In this document: piece after piece, positions 11,035-20,310 of the stretch
Layout of the letters: each line of letters opens with the position of its first letter
Numbering within the stretch: position 1 is the first letter of the stretch
Assembly: GCA_022494885.1 (NCBI GenBank)
Contig: JAGVSM010004552.1
Span: forward strand, 1 to 64,000
Length of the DNA: 64,000 nucleotides
Direction of reading: 5' to 3'
Source of the DNA: Micrasema longulum
Lineage: Eukaryota > Arthropoda > Insecta > Trichoptera > Brachycentridae
Notes under the pieces: model-generated
Told to the model about the DNA's origin: nothing
What the model saw: the letters and a program-made list of their open reading frames with translations, nothing else
The model's database searches: none
Position numbers and translations under genes: made by a program

Positions 11035-11515
11035 GTTAATTATAAAATACCCAATTTTGAAAACTGTTGAAAATAAGAGGACAATTTTTTGGGAATCATT
11101 TTTCAAGATGTGTATGAAATATTTAAAAAAACAGAATATAAATATGTATACTCCAGATTTCTTTTATAAAACTAAACGATTAAATGTTACTATTTTTTTT
11201 TAATTAGAACCTTTCAAATGTATTCATAAATTAGACAGTGATATAATTGTAGAAAAAGAGCTGAAACTTGAAAAAAAAAATGTAATAAACACGGACACAA
11301 TACGAGAATATCAGAACAATATCGCAAATAATATTCTTAAACGAGACAAGGACAACCGAGACTTATAAAACAGGTACTGAAATGATACAATAAACTACCA
11401 GACAAAATTTAACAAAAGACTAAGACAACATTTTAAAACGACAATAGAAATAATATCGTTAACAACAGAGTATGAATTGAAAATAATTTTGTTAAATGAA
11501 TGTAATAAATAATTT
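11035..11515 (+). repeat. Unknown coding-like repeat, copy 1
   Basis: One frame encodes KTVENKRTIFWESFFKMCMK and TPDFFYKTKRLNVT, a stop, then EPFKCIHKLDSDIIVEKELK, NTDTIREYQNNIANNILKR and DKDNRDL. The part from NTDTI onward recurs on the opposite strand at 20045-20310, there with three tandem DKDNR units. I recognise no family. The two copies and their decay suggest an old mobile element or a processed gene fragment. Confidence 0.45.
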
Positions 11516-11657
11516 TTAAAAAAAAGGAATAACCCGCTAAGCCTCTATTTAGAGACTTGTTAGCATGTGGGAAAGAAGAGATATAAAAGGAGATTATGAA
11601 AAATACACCACAACATCCAGATCAATTAAGAGAAAATATCTTCTTTGAACTTTTTTT

Positions 11658-11732
11658 CTTACAACTGGAGGGAATCGAATTCGCGAAGCTAGTTTCACAG
11701 TTGGCCGTCTAACCAACTGCGCCAAGGTGCTG
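11658..11732 (-). mobile_element. tRNA-like SINE head or tRNA relic
   Basis: Minus strand starts CACCTTGGCGCAGTTGGTTA (box A), passes GACGGCCAACTG and ends AATTCGATTCCCTCC (box B-like). The acceptor stem is incomplete and the T arm is imperfect, so I treat it as SINE-derived or a pseudo-tRNA. Confidence 0.5.
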
Positions 11733-11857
11733 TTTACAATAAATACATAAATTAGTAAGTTGTCTGCGTACGGACGGATCCAAAATATAGTTATACGTGT
11801 AAAATAGAACCAGAATTCTAAAAAAACCTGAAAACGAAAATCGAGTGAAGAAACGCC

Positions 11858-11985
11858 GGCCTCGTGGTGAAGTGGTTTGCACGTTCGCCTACTGCACTTG
11901 AGGTTCCGGTTTCAATTCTTCAAAAGTATAAATACAATATTTTTTTAAAGGTGGCCTTACACTGAAGTATTTCTTTGTCACTTGA
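11858..11985 (+). mobile_element. SINE-A copy
   Basis: GGCCTCGTGGTGAAGTGG head, then the family's body block CTTACACTGAAGTATTTC in place of the consensus TTTTCACACTAGAATATTTC. Box B is decayed. It lies in spondin intron 2. The remaining 450 bp before exon 3 are AT-rich with nothing recognised. Confidence 0.6.
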
Positions 11986-12441
11986 TAAACTTTCCGGTTT
12001 GATGATGATGAAGGTGAAATAATATTTTATTTTAAAAATGGAAATTGAAAATGATTTACAACAAAAACAGAGGAATATCAAAAACCATTATCTTATATGA
12101 ACGAGAAATTTTATATTTATCTTAATATATACTAAACATAAAATTATTATTGTAATATAAATTAACATTGTTTATCTAACTGGCTTTAGAAACCCTGTTC
12201 TAAGAAATTTAAAAAACAAAAAGTTAATAAATCATTTGTTATATAGGTGTAAAATTTAAATGTAAACTCGTATATAATATAAGGTATATAAAAACAACAA
12301 AAAAGGTGATTTGATTACCACAAATAATAAAAAATACGGATAATTGTTCTCGACGTTGTAAACAATTAATTTTATTGTTAAGCACCTTTTCGCTTCAACA
12401 ATTTTCTCAGTTGCAATAACACCACGTCCAACGTTTTCCAG

Positions 12442-12621
12442 CTATCTCCCCTAGACGCGGGCACGGACGGCGGTCTGACGTTCACGGCCCCCCGCTGGCG
12501 GCTGCACCCCCCAGACCTCGTGGCCAGCCACGCGGCCACCCGCCCCGCCCACGCCGCCGCGTCGTTCCACTACCCCGGGCGGACCGCGCTGCCGGACATA
12601 GCCGAGGTCCACATAGTCAAG
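12442..12621 (+). CDS. Spondin_N-domain protein, exon 3 in window (GC-rich)
   Basis: Sixty codons, phase 0-0, continue the domain: LSPLDAGTDGGLTFTAPRW, then a stretch of A, H and P residues, then FHYPGRTALPDIAEVHIVK. The D-A-G-T-D-G motif (cation-binding loop in solved Spondin_N structures) and the S-F-x-Y-P...LP.IA element are both present. The acceptor is TTTTCCAG ending at 12441 and the donor is GTAAAT at 12622. Base composition is strikingly different from its surroundings: the exon is dominated by GCC, CTG, CAC and GCG codons, whereas flanks are roughly 70% A+T. The insertion AATRPAHAAAS, where relatives have a shorter S.YPAHPAGS-type stretch, is alanine-rich. A pogo-like MITE begins 37 bp beyond the donor. 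Confidence 0.92.
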
Positions 12622-12658
12622 GTAAATCACTCACTGATTGGGACACCGCACCGATTTA

Positions 12659-12990
12659 CAGTAGAACTCCAACTATCCAACTATTCAACTCCGATTATGT
12701 AAATCGCTTTTAGAATTTCAGAAAAAAAATATTATTCTGTCTAATATAAATATATAAAATACTGATTCTGTATACGCGCGCTATTGTCCTTCCTTCCGCG
12801 TTAACCACGTAAAAGTGTTACCTTTTCATTTAATTAATTAAAAGCTCTATTCCTTTAACAATAGTTTCGACATAGATACAATAATTAAGTAAAATAGACC
12901 CTTTCTTCGGAAAAAAATCCAATTACCCCAATTTTCGATTATCCGGAAGGAGTCCGTTTTTAATTGATTCGGATAGTTAAAGTTCTACCG
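12659..12990 (+). mobile_element. pogo/Tigger-like MITE
   Basis: Terminal inverted repeats CAGTAGAACTCCAACTATCC (12659) and GGATAGTTAAAGTTCTACCG (to 12990) match at 17 of 20 positions and are flanked on both sides by TA, the expected target duplication of Tc1/mariner/pogo insertions. The inner part has no transposase frame. Sub-terminal blocks (CCAATTACCCCAATTTTCG, ATTATCCGGA) extend the inverted symmetry. It sits 37 bp after the spondin exon 3 donor. Confidence 0.75.
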
Positions 12991-14257
12991 TATTTTGATT
13001 TATGATTCATGTTGTTTTTTTACAAATGATTATAACTCCATTATTTAAATAAACAATTTAATACCTATATAAACAAATCAATTGCCAAACTGTTTTGTCT
13101 TGCAAGCAGTCTTCGATTCCATAAAAGCTCTTTCCAAACAGCCTGTGCTTTACAAAATCTTTGATTTTTTTTGTTGACAAAGCCTGAATATTCTCCTGAA
13201 GGGTACTCTGTTATAAAACCGTATGCAGTTTAAGGGGAATAAATACTATTTTTTTGCAGTCTACTAGTGATCACAGCTAAATTTTCTGAATTGCTTGTGT
13301 TGAACCTTTGGAAATTTCTATTTATTTTAAATACATTTATTCATATTCAAAACATCAACATACACTTCTTAATGCCGACTATACTGCTGAACAAGACTGT
13401 AAAACATCTAGACACAGACAACTTGAGAAAGTTGAAGACCCTTAAACTAAGCCATAAACTTATGCTAGGCCAAAAAAATATTGACGATATCTTACTGACG
13501 TAAGTAACAGACACGCACAATCATGACACGAGAACGTCACATCATTACCATACTCAGACAGCAAAAACAAAAATAATACAATCTCAACTGCTAAACAACG
13601 GACTAAATATACGACTATGTACAATGACCTAATGAGCATAGACGGATGTTAACAAACATACTGAGTTTCAAGGCTAAAGTTTGACACGTTTTGAAAGATT
13701 CCTGAAATCACTGAAATATAGTAATAAAACCCCGTTTATAAATGTTATGTAACATTTATTTTATTTTGCATATGGCTTTCTTAGCATAAACATTTTAAAC
13801 TGTGACACAAAACATGATACTACTGATTATATAGGTATTTATTAAATACATATAAATCAAAACAATAACATGTACCCATGAAACAGAATCCATGTAATTA
13901 TTCTTCCATTAAATTCTTATGGTAAAACGTATTCAAAAGGTTTATTTTCTTCGAAAATTCTTCCATTAATAGCTTTTGTTGGCTGTTTTTGTTCCTACAA
14001 CAAAACCAGATTATTTTGACATATAGAGCAATTTATTGACTTTAAAATATCGCCTCGTATATTGATGCATTTCATGGTTAAACTTCCTGCAAAAGGGAAT
14101 AAAAAATTACAATTATATTTTGATTCAATTTAATAAGTAAATTTATGACAATTTGGGGATCAATATTGGTCCAAATTTTCAATTATATTTGGCAATGAAA
14201 GAAAATTATTTTTAATAAATGAAAAGTAATGAGCACCTACTCAATTTGTTTTTGCAG
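12991..14257. other. Spondin intron 3 remainder, no gene
   Basis: AT-rich intron. One open frame at 13267-13503 has no recognised domain and the composition of random AT-rich sequence. No repeat recognised. Confidence 0.4.
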
Positions 14258-14436
14258 ATAAAAGAGTACGACTTTGAAGACGCTGAGGAAAAATTAACAG
14301 AAGACGATGCTTTCCTAAAGCCAGATGAAAATGGAACTCTCAATATAGAAATGGTAACGGTCAATTCAACTCTCAATGACACACTGACAGAACTTGATAC
14401 TTATACCTATAGGACTGTTACTGAAGAACCACAATC
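14258..14436 (+). CDS. Spondin gene exon 4: end of Spondin_N and acidic linker
   Basis: The exon begins IKEYDFEDAEE. K-E-Y is where Spondin_N ends in relatives, so the first dozen residues belong to the domain. The rest is an acidic, threonine-rich linker containing three N-X-T sequons (NGT, NST, NDT) within about 15 residues. This suggests a heavily glycosylated extracellular spacer. The acceptor is TTTTTGCAG ending at 14257 and the donor is GTAAGT at 14437. It starts in phase 0 and ends in phase 2, which exactly suits the next exon at 15958. If translation ran into the intron it would stop at once (TAA at 14438-14440), so the donor is needed. The following intron contains a deleted mariner element. 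Confidence 0.87.
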
Positions 14437-14991
14437 GTAAGTCAAAGTTAAATTACAAACTTATGTTAACGATTTTAAATTACTTTTAATTTCAGGACAA
14501 ACATCTCTGTATGGACGAACAAAGTCAAAATAGAAAACTACGCATTCAAAATGCTTGAAACCAGTAATTTGCTGGATTATGTGATACTTTTATACCAAGT
14601 TATTTTTAAAAAACATTTAATTTAAGCATCCGTAGCTAGCCGTCATACGTGTCACGTAAGAGCAGAATAAGTTTTGACCTGGGACAAGACAATATTGTCT
14701 TGTCTATTGTAGTGTTCTTGATTGAACCCAGTTGTAGTCCTGCCGAATAAAATCAAAAGATCGTCATCAACGGATTGTCAAGGCGGCGGGAGGTGCGCAG
14801 GTCTGAAGAAGAGGCAACTTGGGTTAACAACTCTTAGGCAGAGTGCGTTTTATGTTCCCGGGCGATGTTTTCTTTAACTAACTTTTTAATGAAACACAAT
14901 TCCTTGATTTAAATTTTGTTGATTGATTTTGAATTTGTTTGAAGGTCAATCACGTGCCCGCTTGAGTCCGTGGCTAAAATGCTTTATTTTT

Positions 14992-15480
14992 TTACAGCAC
15001 ATTTTTCATTACGTTTTTGCAGACTTCTGGTGTTATTTCAGCAATTTCTTTTCGGATGTTATCCATGATTTGCTGGTGTACACCCTTTTTTTTAAGATCT
15101 TCTATAATTAAAAAAATCGAGGGTCATTAAATCAGAGGATTTTAAAGACCAGTCGATATCACCAACTTTAGACATTATTCAGTCGAGAAAAGTGTCTCCA
15201 AAAATTTGCATCGTCGCACGAGTTGTGTGTGCCTCAGTACGATACCATTGAAACCACAAATGATGTAAACTCAATTAGTCCATTTTGGATGCAAAAAATA
15301 TTTGCAATATGTCATGATAGTTTTACAACATCCTAATTCTTGTGCAAGGCAATGATGAGAGGTGCCCAGCCGTTCTCTGAGTCTCACCGCATTTATATTT
15401 TCTGGTGTAAGCTGGATATGTTTTCTTTCATAGTATGTTGTATCTTTCAGTGCATAAAAAATTTCAAAAACGTTCATCAC
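14992..15480 (-). pseudogene. mariner-like transposase, internally deleted
   Basis: The minus strand begins with a helix-turn-helix-like part, QLTPENINAVRLRERLGTSH and HCLAQELGCCKTIM. It then jumps to the catalytic C-terminal part: LWFQWYRTEAHTTRATMQ (the usual WFQQDGAPPHT region, with the Asp replaced), IFGDTFLD, DIDWSLKSSDLMTLDFF (W-P-S/RSPDLTPLDFF block), and a clean end MDNIRKEIAEITPEV then CKNVMKNVL and stop at 14992-14994. The centre of the gene is missing and there are stops. It lies inside spondin intron 4, opposite strand. Family Tc1/mariner is clear; the subfamily is not. Confidence 0.85.
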
Positions 15481-15865
15481 TTCACTCTAAACATTTTACC
15501 TGCTTAGCACTAATAACATTACAAATATTCTGTGAGTATTCACAATCGAAAAATTATTAAAACATTTTACTTCATAATTTTAACTTGTTGTTGCGGCGTT
15601 AGATGATCCATAGTAAATTGTTATCGACCAGTCAACTGTCAAATATGACTCGACAAATGACAACCAAACCAAAATGGCGGCCAGAAACTTTGGCCCGGAA
15701 CACAAAACGCATTCTGTATAAAGCCAGTATGGTACTATATGAATGCGAATCCTGTCTCCAAAACTATTTTTTTACATGTGTTCTATTTCTGTTTATCTAA
15801 AAAACGAAAAAACAAATTTATGATTTTGATTGACTTATTTTTATTGGTAATTAAATATGGAAATC

Positions 15866-15932
15866 CAAGTTGTGGTAAAGTAGAGTTCGAACCTCAGACG
15901 TCTGATCCGTGAGTATGCCAAGACCAAAATGA
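15866..15932 (-). mobile_element. SINE-D, tRNA-like head
   Basis: Minus strand carries CTTGGCATACTCACGGATCA, GACGTCTGAGGTTCGAACTC (box B) and ACCACAACTTGG. The same pattern recurs at 45793-45870 (+) and 61673-61752 (-). It lies just 25 bp upstream of the acceptor of spondin exon 5. Confidence 0.6.
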
Positions 15933-15957
15933 GGTTTGAAGTGTTATTTTGTTTCAG

Positions 15958-16079
15958 AAATCAAATTTCTAATGGGACGGAAGAAATTTTGAAGAACATC
16001 AAAAACAGCTATCTGAAAAATAATATTTTTTTTCCAAAAGTGTTTCGACCTAGAGTCAGCTTCACAGCGGGAAATGAAA
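15958..16079 (+). CDS. Spondin gene exon 5: basic linker, possibly last exon
   Basis: One leading base completes the TC carried over from exon 4 to give Ser, followed by NQISNGTEEILKNIKNSY, KNNIFFPKVFRPRVSFTAGN and E. It has an N-G-T sequon and a more basic composition than exon 4. I do not recognise a domain. The acceptor TTATTTTGTTTCAG ends at 15957. The donor AAAGTAAGT begins at 16080 and would leave phase 1. No later exon in the window is a convincing partner. Reading straight through instead adds about 17 codons and stops at 16129, upstream of AATAAA. So this may be the terminal exon, or an exon with two fates. Support rests on phase match and splice signals, not on homology. Confidence 0.7.
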
Positions 16080-16209
16080 GTAAGTTACCATCTATTACTA
16101 TCCAGAAATGTCCCTTTTCTATTGAGTAATAGTATGTATTTAAGATAATTTATACACAAATACATTTATTTATATTATTATGTCTGTAGCTTTTTTATAT
16201 AACATATTT

Positions 16210-16219
16210 AATAAATAAA
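16210..16219 (+). promoter_or_regulatory. Candidate polyadenylation signals (overlapping AATAAA)
   Basis: Two overlapping AATAAA hexamers lie about 80 bp after the read-through stop at 16129 and are followed by a T/G-rich stretch (TTTTGTTGATTGGTTGG). This would be a suitable 3' end for a spondin transcript that ignores the donor at 16080. AATAAA is common by chance in DNA this AT-rich, so on its own it proves little. Confidence 0.35.
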
Positions 16220-16289
16220 ACTTTAATTTTGTTGATTGGTTGGAAGAAATTACCATTTGGCAATAAGTCCGCCAATGTACAATGAACAT

Positions 16290-16893
16290 TGTGTTCAAAA
16301 AGGATTTTTTTTTTTTTTTTAATTATGGAAGTCCAGGCATTAACAAGGCCTATGACATCTCATTGGCATTCATTCGTAACATGCACTATTATGCCTATAT
16401 ATGAACATCCACATTTCTTGAATTGGCCACTTAAACCGGCTTATGACAGATCATCCTACCAGTGAGAGCGCCCACTCATTTACCCGAATCCGTTTTATGG
16501 GCTCTTTTCAAATCCGAAAATTGCAAAAAATATATATTATTAGCTTTAATGAACGGTTGATTATTATTTTTTATTTCAAAAATTCTTTTTTTGCAAAAGA
16601 TGCGGTTTTTTCCTGCATGATCGGGAAAACAGGCATAAAGCCCACAAGTTCCCAGTACAGAAGGGAATAATTGATTTATGTGCACTGCTTTCAATGCCCC
16701 TGTTGCCAATGTTGCCATCAGAGCAACCTCAGTATCCATAGTCAATGAATCTATCACCCTCAATTAGATCATAAGCCCCGTTAACGCTTGAAATTCCTCA
16801 TCCCCTTTCTAAAATGTTTCCCGTCTCTGTTTTAAAATGTTGAAATGTGATCATTTGAACCAGCCAATTACAGGTAATTTTATTTTATTTTTG
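16290..16893. other. Repeat-derived stretch
   Basis: Holds a poly-T run (16305-16320) and a block reading GCCTATATATGAACATCCAC ... GGCCACTTAAACC that matches the R43 repeat (see 42796) in rearranged order. No gene seen. Confidence 0.4.
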
Positions 16894-17052
16894 CACCACA
16901 ACAGGCCAGGAGAATCACAGTGGTGAATTACATCACAGAACACCCAGGCTTGAGAAAAATCACATTCAATTTTTGTGTTTTCACCGGGAATCGAACCCGG
17001 AACCTTCCGTCTGTAAGTCAAGCGTCTTGACCACTACATCACGGAGACCGCC
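16894..17052 (-). mobile_element. SINE-C, near full-length
   Basis: Minus strand: GGTCTCCGTGATGTAGTGGT (box A), CAAGACGCTTGACTTACAGA, CCGGGTTCGATTCCCGG (intact box B), then CACAAAAATTGAATGTGATT, TCTCAAGCCTGGGTGTTCTG and a CACCACTGTGATTC ... CTGTTGTGGTG end. It aligns throughout with 29735-29895. The head looks like a tRNA without a proper acceptor stem. Confidence 0.75.
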
Positions 17053-17164
17053 AAATTATAAGCGATGTATTACTTAGGTTTTTGTGTTTATTTATTTACC
17101 AACAAATTATTACGCATGTTTTGAGACATAGGTCCCAACTCCACGGGACTAAAGTCTTGTGTTG

Positions 17165-18260
17165 AGTTCAAACAAACAAACAAGCCTTAAAACCATTTCC
17201 CCGTAAGGGTAGGCAGATAGGATAGAACACCACATCACTCTATCTTTGCAGGTCTCGCTTCCTCTACATTCATACATTTTCTCATGCACGCGCGCCGATT
17301 ATTCCGACTTTTTACAATTCCATCTTCAAGTATTTGTTAGGTTTGGTCATGCCATGTCTTTTTCGGTCTTCTTTTTTTTTTGCATCCACCAACATTCGCA
17401 TTGTTAATATTTTTAGCCGTTACATCTCCAAACCAACGCAGAGCCTCTTTCTTGATTTTGACTTTACATAAGATTATCTTACTACTTTACATAAGATCAA
17501 CATTTGTGCATTTGCGTACACGAGAGGTAGTATCATACATGGTCAATATAGTGCGGGCAATTGTTAAAATGAACTAAAGTAGGGAACAAAATGCCGAACA
17601 CTCCTCTAGTGGAACGGAAGGCCTGTTGACTACTGCCAACAGGCCGGATTCTCCTGAGGAGTTTTGGGTGGTTTCCTCTCCACGTGAGCAAATGCTGAGA
17701 AGTTCCTGGTTGGCCCACATTAGTTCATTCCTCCTGAATCCAAAAGTTTAGATAAAATTAAAGATATTTAATTGCAGAAAAATCCACTTTTTGAAAAACA
17801 AACCTTGTATATTATAAGCAAGGTAAATAATAAAGCAACCATTGTAAAAAAAAAAAAAATTATACCTCAATCGTTCATAGTTTTACCACACATTCACCTG
17901 AGAGATCGCATTTCGACAGCATTCCGCCTTTTTTCATGTTTTCAAGTCTATACTTTGCTCCCATACAACAGGGTCGGGACCAGGACTCTACTGTGAACAG
18001 CTAATTTTGCCTCTTGCGACAAACATTTTTTTGTCAAGGTTGGTTTAAGTGCACCGTTCACCCTGTTGCCGGCGCTCACCCTTCTTTAAATATCTTTCTT
18101 AGTCATTCCATCTCTAGTAAACATACTTTTCAGATACGCAAATTCGTCTACTTGTTTTAGTATAACCCCATTCACAGTGATTTCACATTTAGTCATACTT
18201 TCATTCCTTTCAAAAACCATTACATTCGATTTATGGACATTCATCGGTGTTGTTTTGAGT
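17165..18260 (-). mobile_element. RTE LINE 3' end, split by a nested LINE insertion
   Basis: Left part (17165-17550) matches the 3' end of the RTE copy at 1130-2312 (poly-CAAA/TTTG end, CCGTAAGGGTAGGC, GGTCATGCCATGTCTTT). Right part (17865-18260) continues into KSNVMVFERNESMTKCE, EFAYLKSMFTRDGMTKKDI. Between them, 17553-17863 is foreign: it ends in a run of As at 17848-17861 and matches the 3' end of the LINE at 60715-61240. Confidence 0.75.
17553..17863 (+). mobile_element. 5'-truncated LINE 3' end nested in RTE
   Basis: Shares GAGCAAATGCTGAGAAGTTC, TTGGCCCAC, TCCTCCTGAATCCAAA and AATTGCAGAAAAATCC with 61065-61230. It ends with an A-run as expected of target-primed reverse transcription. 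Only untranslated sequence is left (the CTCCTCTAGTGGAACGGAAG segment has no clear frame). Confidence 0.6.
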
Positions 18261-18264
18261 TGAG

Positions 18265-19085
18265 ATGAATAATAAATTAACACAGACGTGCATCACCACA
18301 AATACAATAAAATCATAAAAATCAACATATTAATAAAAAAGTATTTATGTATATTCAGTCTAACAAATGTTCTCTGTCTCTGTTATTACATGTCAAACTT
18401 TCTAATTTTAAGTAAACAATTGCAGGTAGAAAATCATCATCAGTTTCCAGTAATCTATTGACTTCCTTCTTGACTACGAAGAAGACAAACGCAAGTTTAC
18501 ATCGATCGTCCTACTTTAGTTGGTGACCAGACCCGATGAAGCCCATATCTGCTTTACACAGATTCTAGAGCTTAACTCCACTGACCCAAATTGAAATCCA
18601 TCGACCAGCAGCCGTGGTGACAAAATCTGTATTAATGGCGATCGTAATTCTGGGGCACCAAATTTATTCGTCGGTAAATCATTTTATAAAATTGATATAG
18701 AAATTTAAGCCTTTAAAACCCTATTTCACGAATGTCACAATGAGGTTCAGTGATTTTATTTATTTTTTTATTTATTAATAGACCATCAAATGAAGCAAAA
18801 AATAGGATCGTATTATCAACATTAGGATTTAAAAAAAAATATTTCATCATATATTTAATAAATGGTACATGTTTTTTATTCTATATAAATCTATTTTCAT
18901 ACATCTAGTAGTTAATTTTATGACTGCAACTCTCAAAACAAAAAGACTAACTCTTGTGCTTGGAGAGTGACTTACACTGTCATAGTTATTTATTTGTTAG
19001 AGTATATGAGAAAAAAAAACTTAGAGGATAAATAAAGAAAAACAGAAAATATTAAAACGTTCATACTAATTAAAATTGAATGTAG
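18265..19085. other. Intergenic, no gene
   Basis: A moderately GC-richer block at 18425-18670 (GTCCTACTTTAGTTGGTGACC ... GGGGCACCAAATTTATTCG) resembles junction or gag-leader sequence of a retroelement but I cannot place it. The rest is AT-rich. Confidence 0.3.
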
Positions 19086-19086
19086 T

Positions 19087-19280
19087 TTTTACACTTGTTC
19101 AAAAAGTTTCTTTAGATTTACTTTGAATTTATTTATTGATATTTTAGTTTTTATAGTTTTTAGTTCATTAGGGAAATTATTGTAATTTTTGTCACCTTTG
19201 CAGACAAAGCTTTTTTGACCATGACTTGTGTGGAATTTAGGGATTTTAATATTATTTTGATATTTAAGTGACTTATTCAT
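19087..19280 (-). mobile_element. Jockey-like LINE C-terminus
   Basis: Minus-strand frame reads NIKIPKFHTSHGQKSFVCKG, DKNYNNFPNELKTIKTKISI, NKFKVNLKKLFEQV and stop. The 'TS.G.KSF...G...YN.LP.ELK......FK..LK..L' ending is characteristic of Jockey/CR1-like reverse transcriptases. Only the tail survives. Confidence 0.7.
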
Positions 19281-19624
19281 CTCAAATTATTTTTTTTTCT
19301 TTTTTTTTAAAATTTGTATAATGGAGTTTATTTTATAAATAGTGTCTATTGTATGATGAATAATAATAATACTAATCTAATAATACGTAATTTTGAAATT
19401 ACTCCACTGTGACGTCATGAGTTTAAGTCGGTGAGTTTTTCTGAGATTTATAAGGAGAACCCCATACCTGCCAAAACACATTAAACTTGGGAAACATAAC
19501 GTAAAAACCGTAAATCTTTCATAACACAACACATAACAACGCTGTAATTTTTTGGTAATTTTTTACATGAACCTGTGACGTTGCAAAGTAGTTCATTTTA
19601 AATGATCATTACTAAACGTTAGTA

Positions 19625-19825
19625 TAAACATATTACAACAGAGACGACAAACATTTGAGAAAAGGTAATATAGAAGGTTAGGCATCTACACGACTTACGA
19701 CCTGTAATTGGCTAGTTTAAGTGACCACTTTACACACTGTGTAAAATTCACAATTCCGCCCATATTTGGACATCTTTATTCCTTTGATCCTTTCATCTGT
19801 TGATGTTTGTGAAGTTGTTTATTTA
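19625..19825 (+). repeat. R43 repeat copy
   Basis: ACATATTACAACAGAGACGA ... GGCATCTACACGACTTACGA CCTGT ... AAGTGACCACTTTACACAC ... TTTGGACATCTTTATTCC ... GTTGATGTTTGTGAAG. The same chain of blocks occurs at 30800-31105, 42860-43172 and 43265-43412. No coding frame. A SINE-A head scrap follows at 19910-19955 (+). Confidence 0.65.
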
Positions 19826-20044
19826 TATATTTAAAGTATTTATTTTATTTTTTATTTCTTTTACTCTCAGGTCAAAATTCTGCAAAAAAGAACTCGATCG
19901 CAGGTTTGTTGGCCTTGTGATGTACTGATTAGTGCGTTTGCCTGCAAATCAATAGTTATAATACAACAAAAAACAATGTTTTTTTTAATTTTATTTAAAA
20001 TTAATTGATAAACCCTCAAGAATTCATTTAACAAAACGATTTTA

Positions 20045-20310
20045 ATTTTCAATTTATACCGTCTTTTTGATGATAGTATTTAACATCTTTTGAAAGGGTT
20101 GTCTGTCTTTTGTTAAGTTTTGTCCGATGGTTTGTTGTGTAATTTCAGTCCATGGTTTATAAGTCTCGACTCTCCTTGTCTCGATTATCCTTGTCTCGAT
20201 TGTCCTTGTCTCGATTTAGAATGTTGTGTGTGATATTGTTCTGATATTTTTGTATTGTGTCCGTGTTTACTACTTTAAAAAAAAAGTTTTAGTTCTTTGA
20301 GTACAATGAC
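20045..20310 (-). repeat. Unknown coding-like repeat, copy 2 (tandem DKDNR units)
   Basis: Minus strand encodes VVNTDTIQKYQNNITHNILN, RDKDNRDKDNRDKESRDL and stop, homologous to 11290-11375 in copy 1. A 15-16 bp unit (GTCTCGATTGTCCTT on the + strand) is repeated three times at 20165-20218. Family unknown. Confidence 0.45.

Noticed and set aside
16960..17052. Possible minus-strand tRNA gene with intact box B
   Set aside because: The same head and 3' body recur at 29735-29895; SINE-C, not a tRNA gene.
18425..18670. LTR retrotransposon leader or gag fragment
   Set aside because: GGTGACC-type strings suggested it, but no frame, primer-binding site or LTR could be shown.
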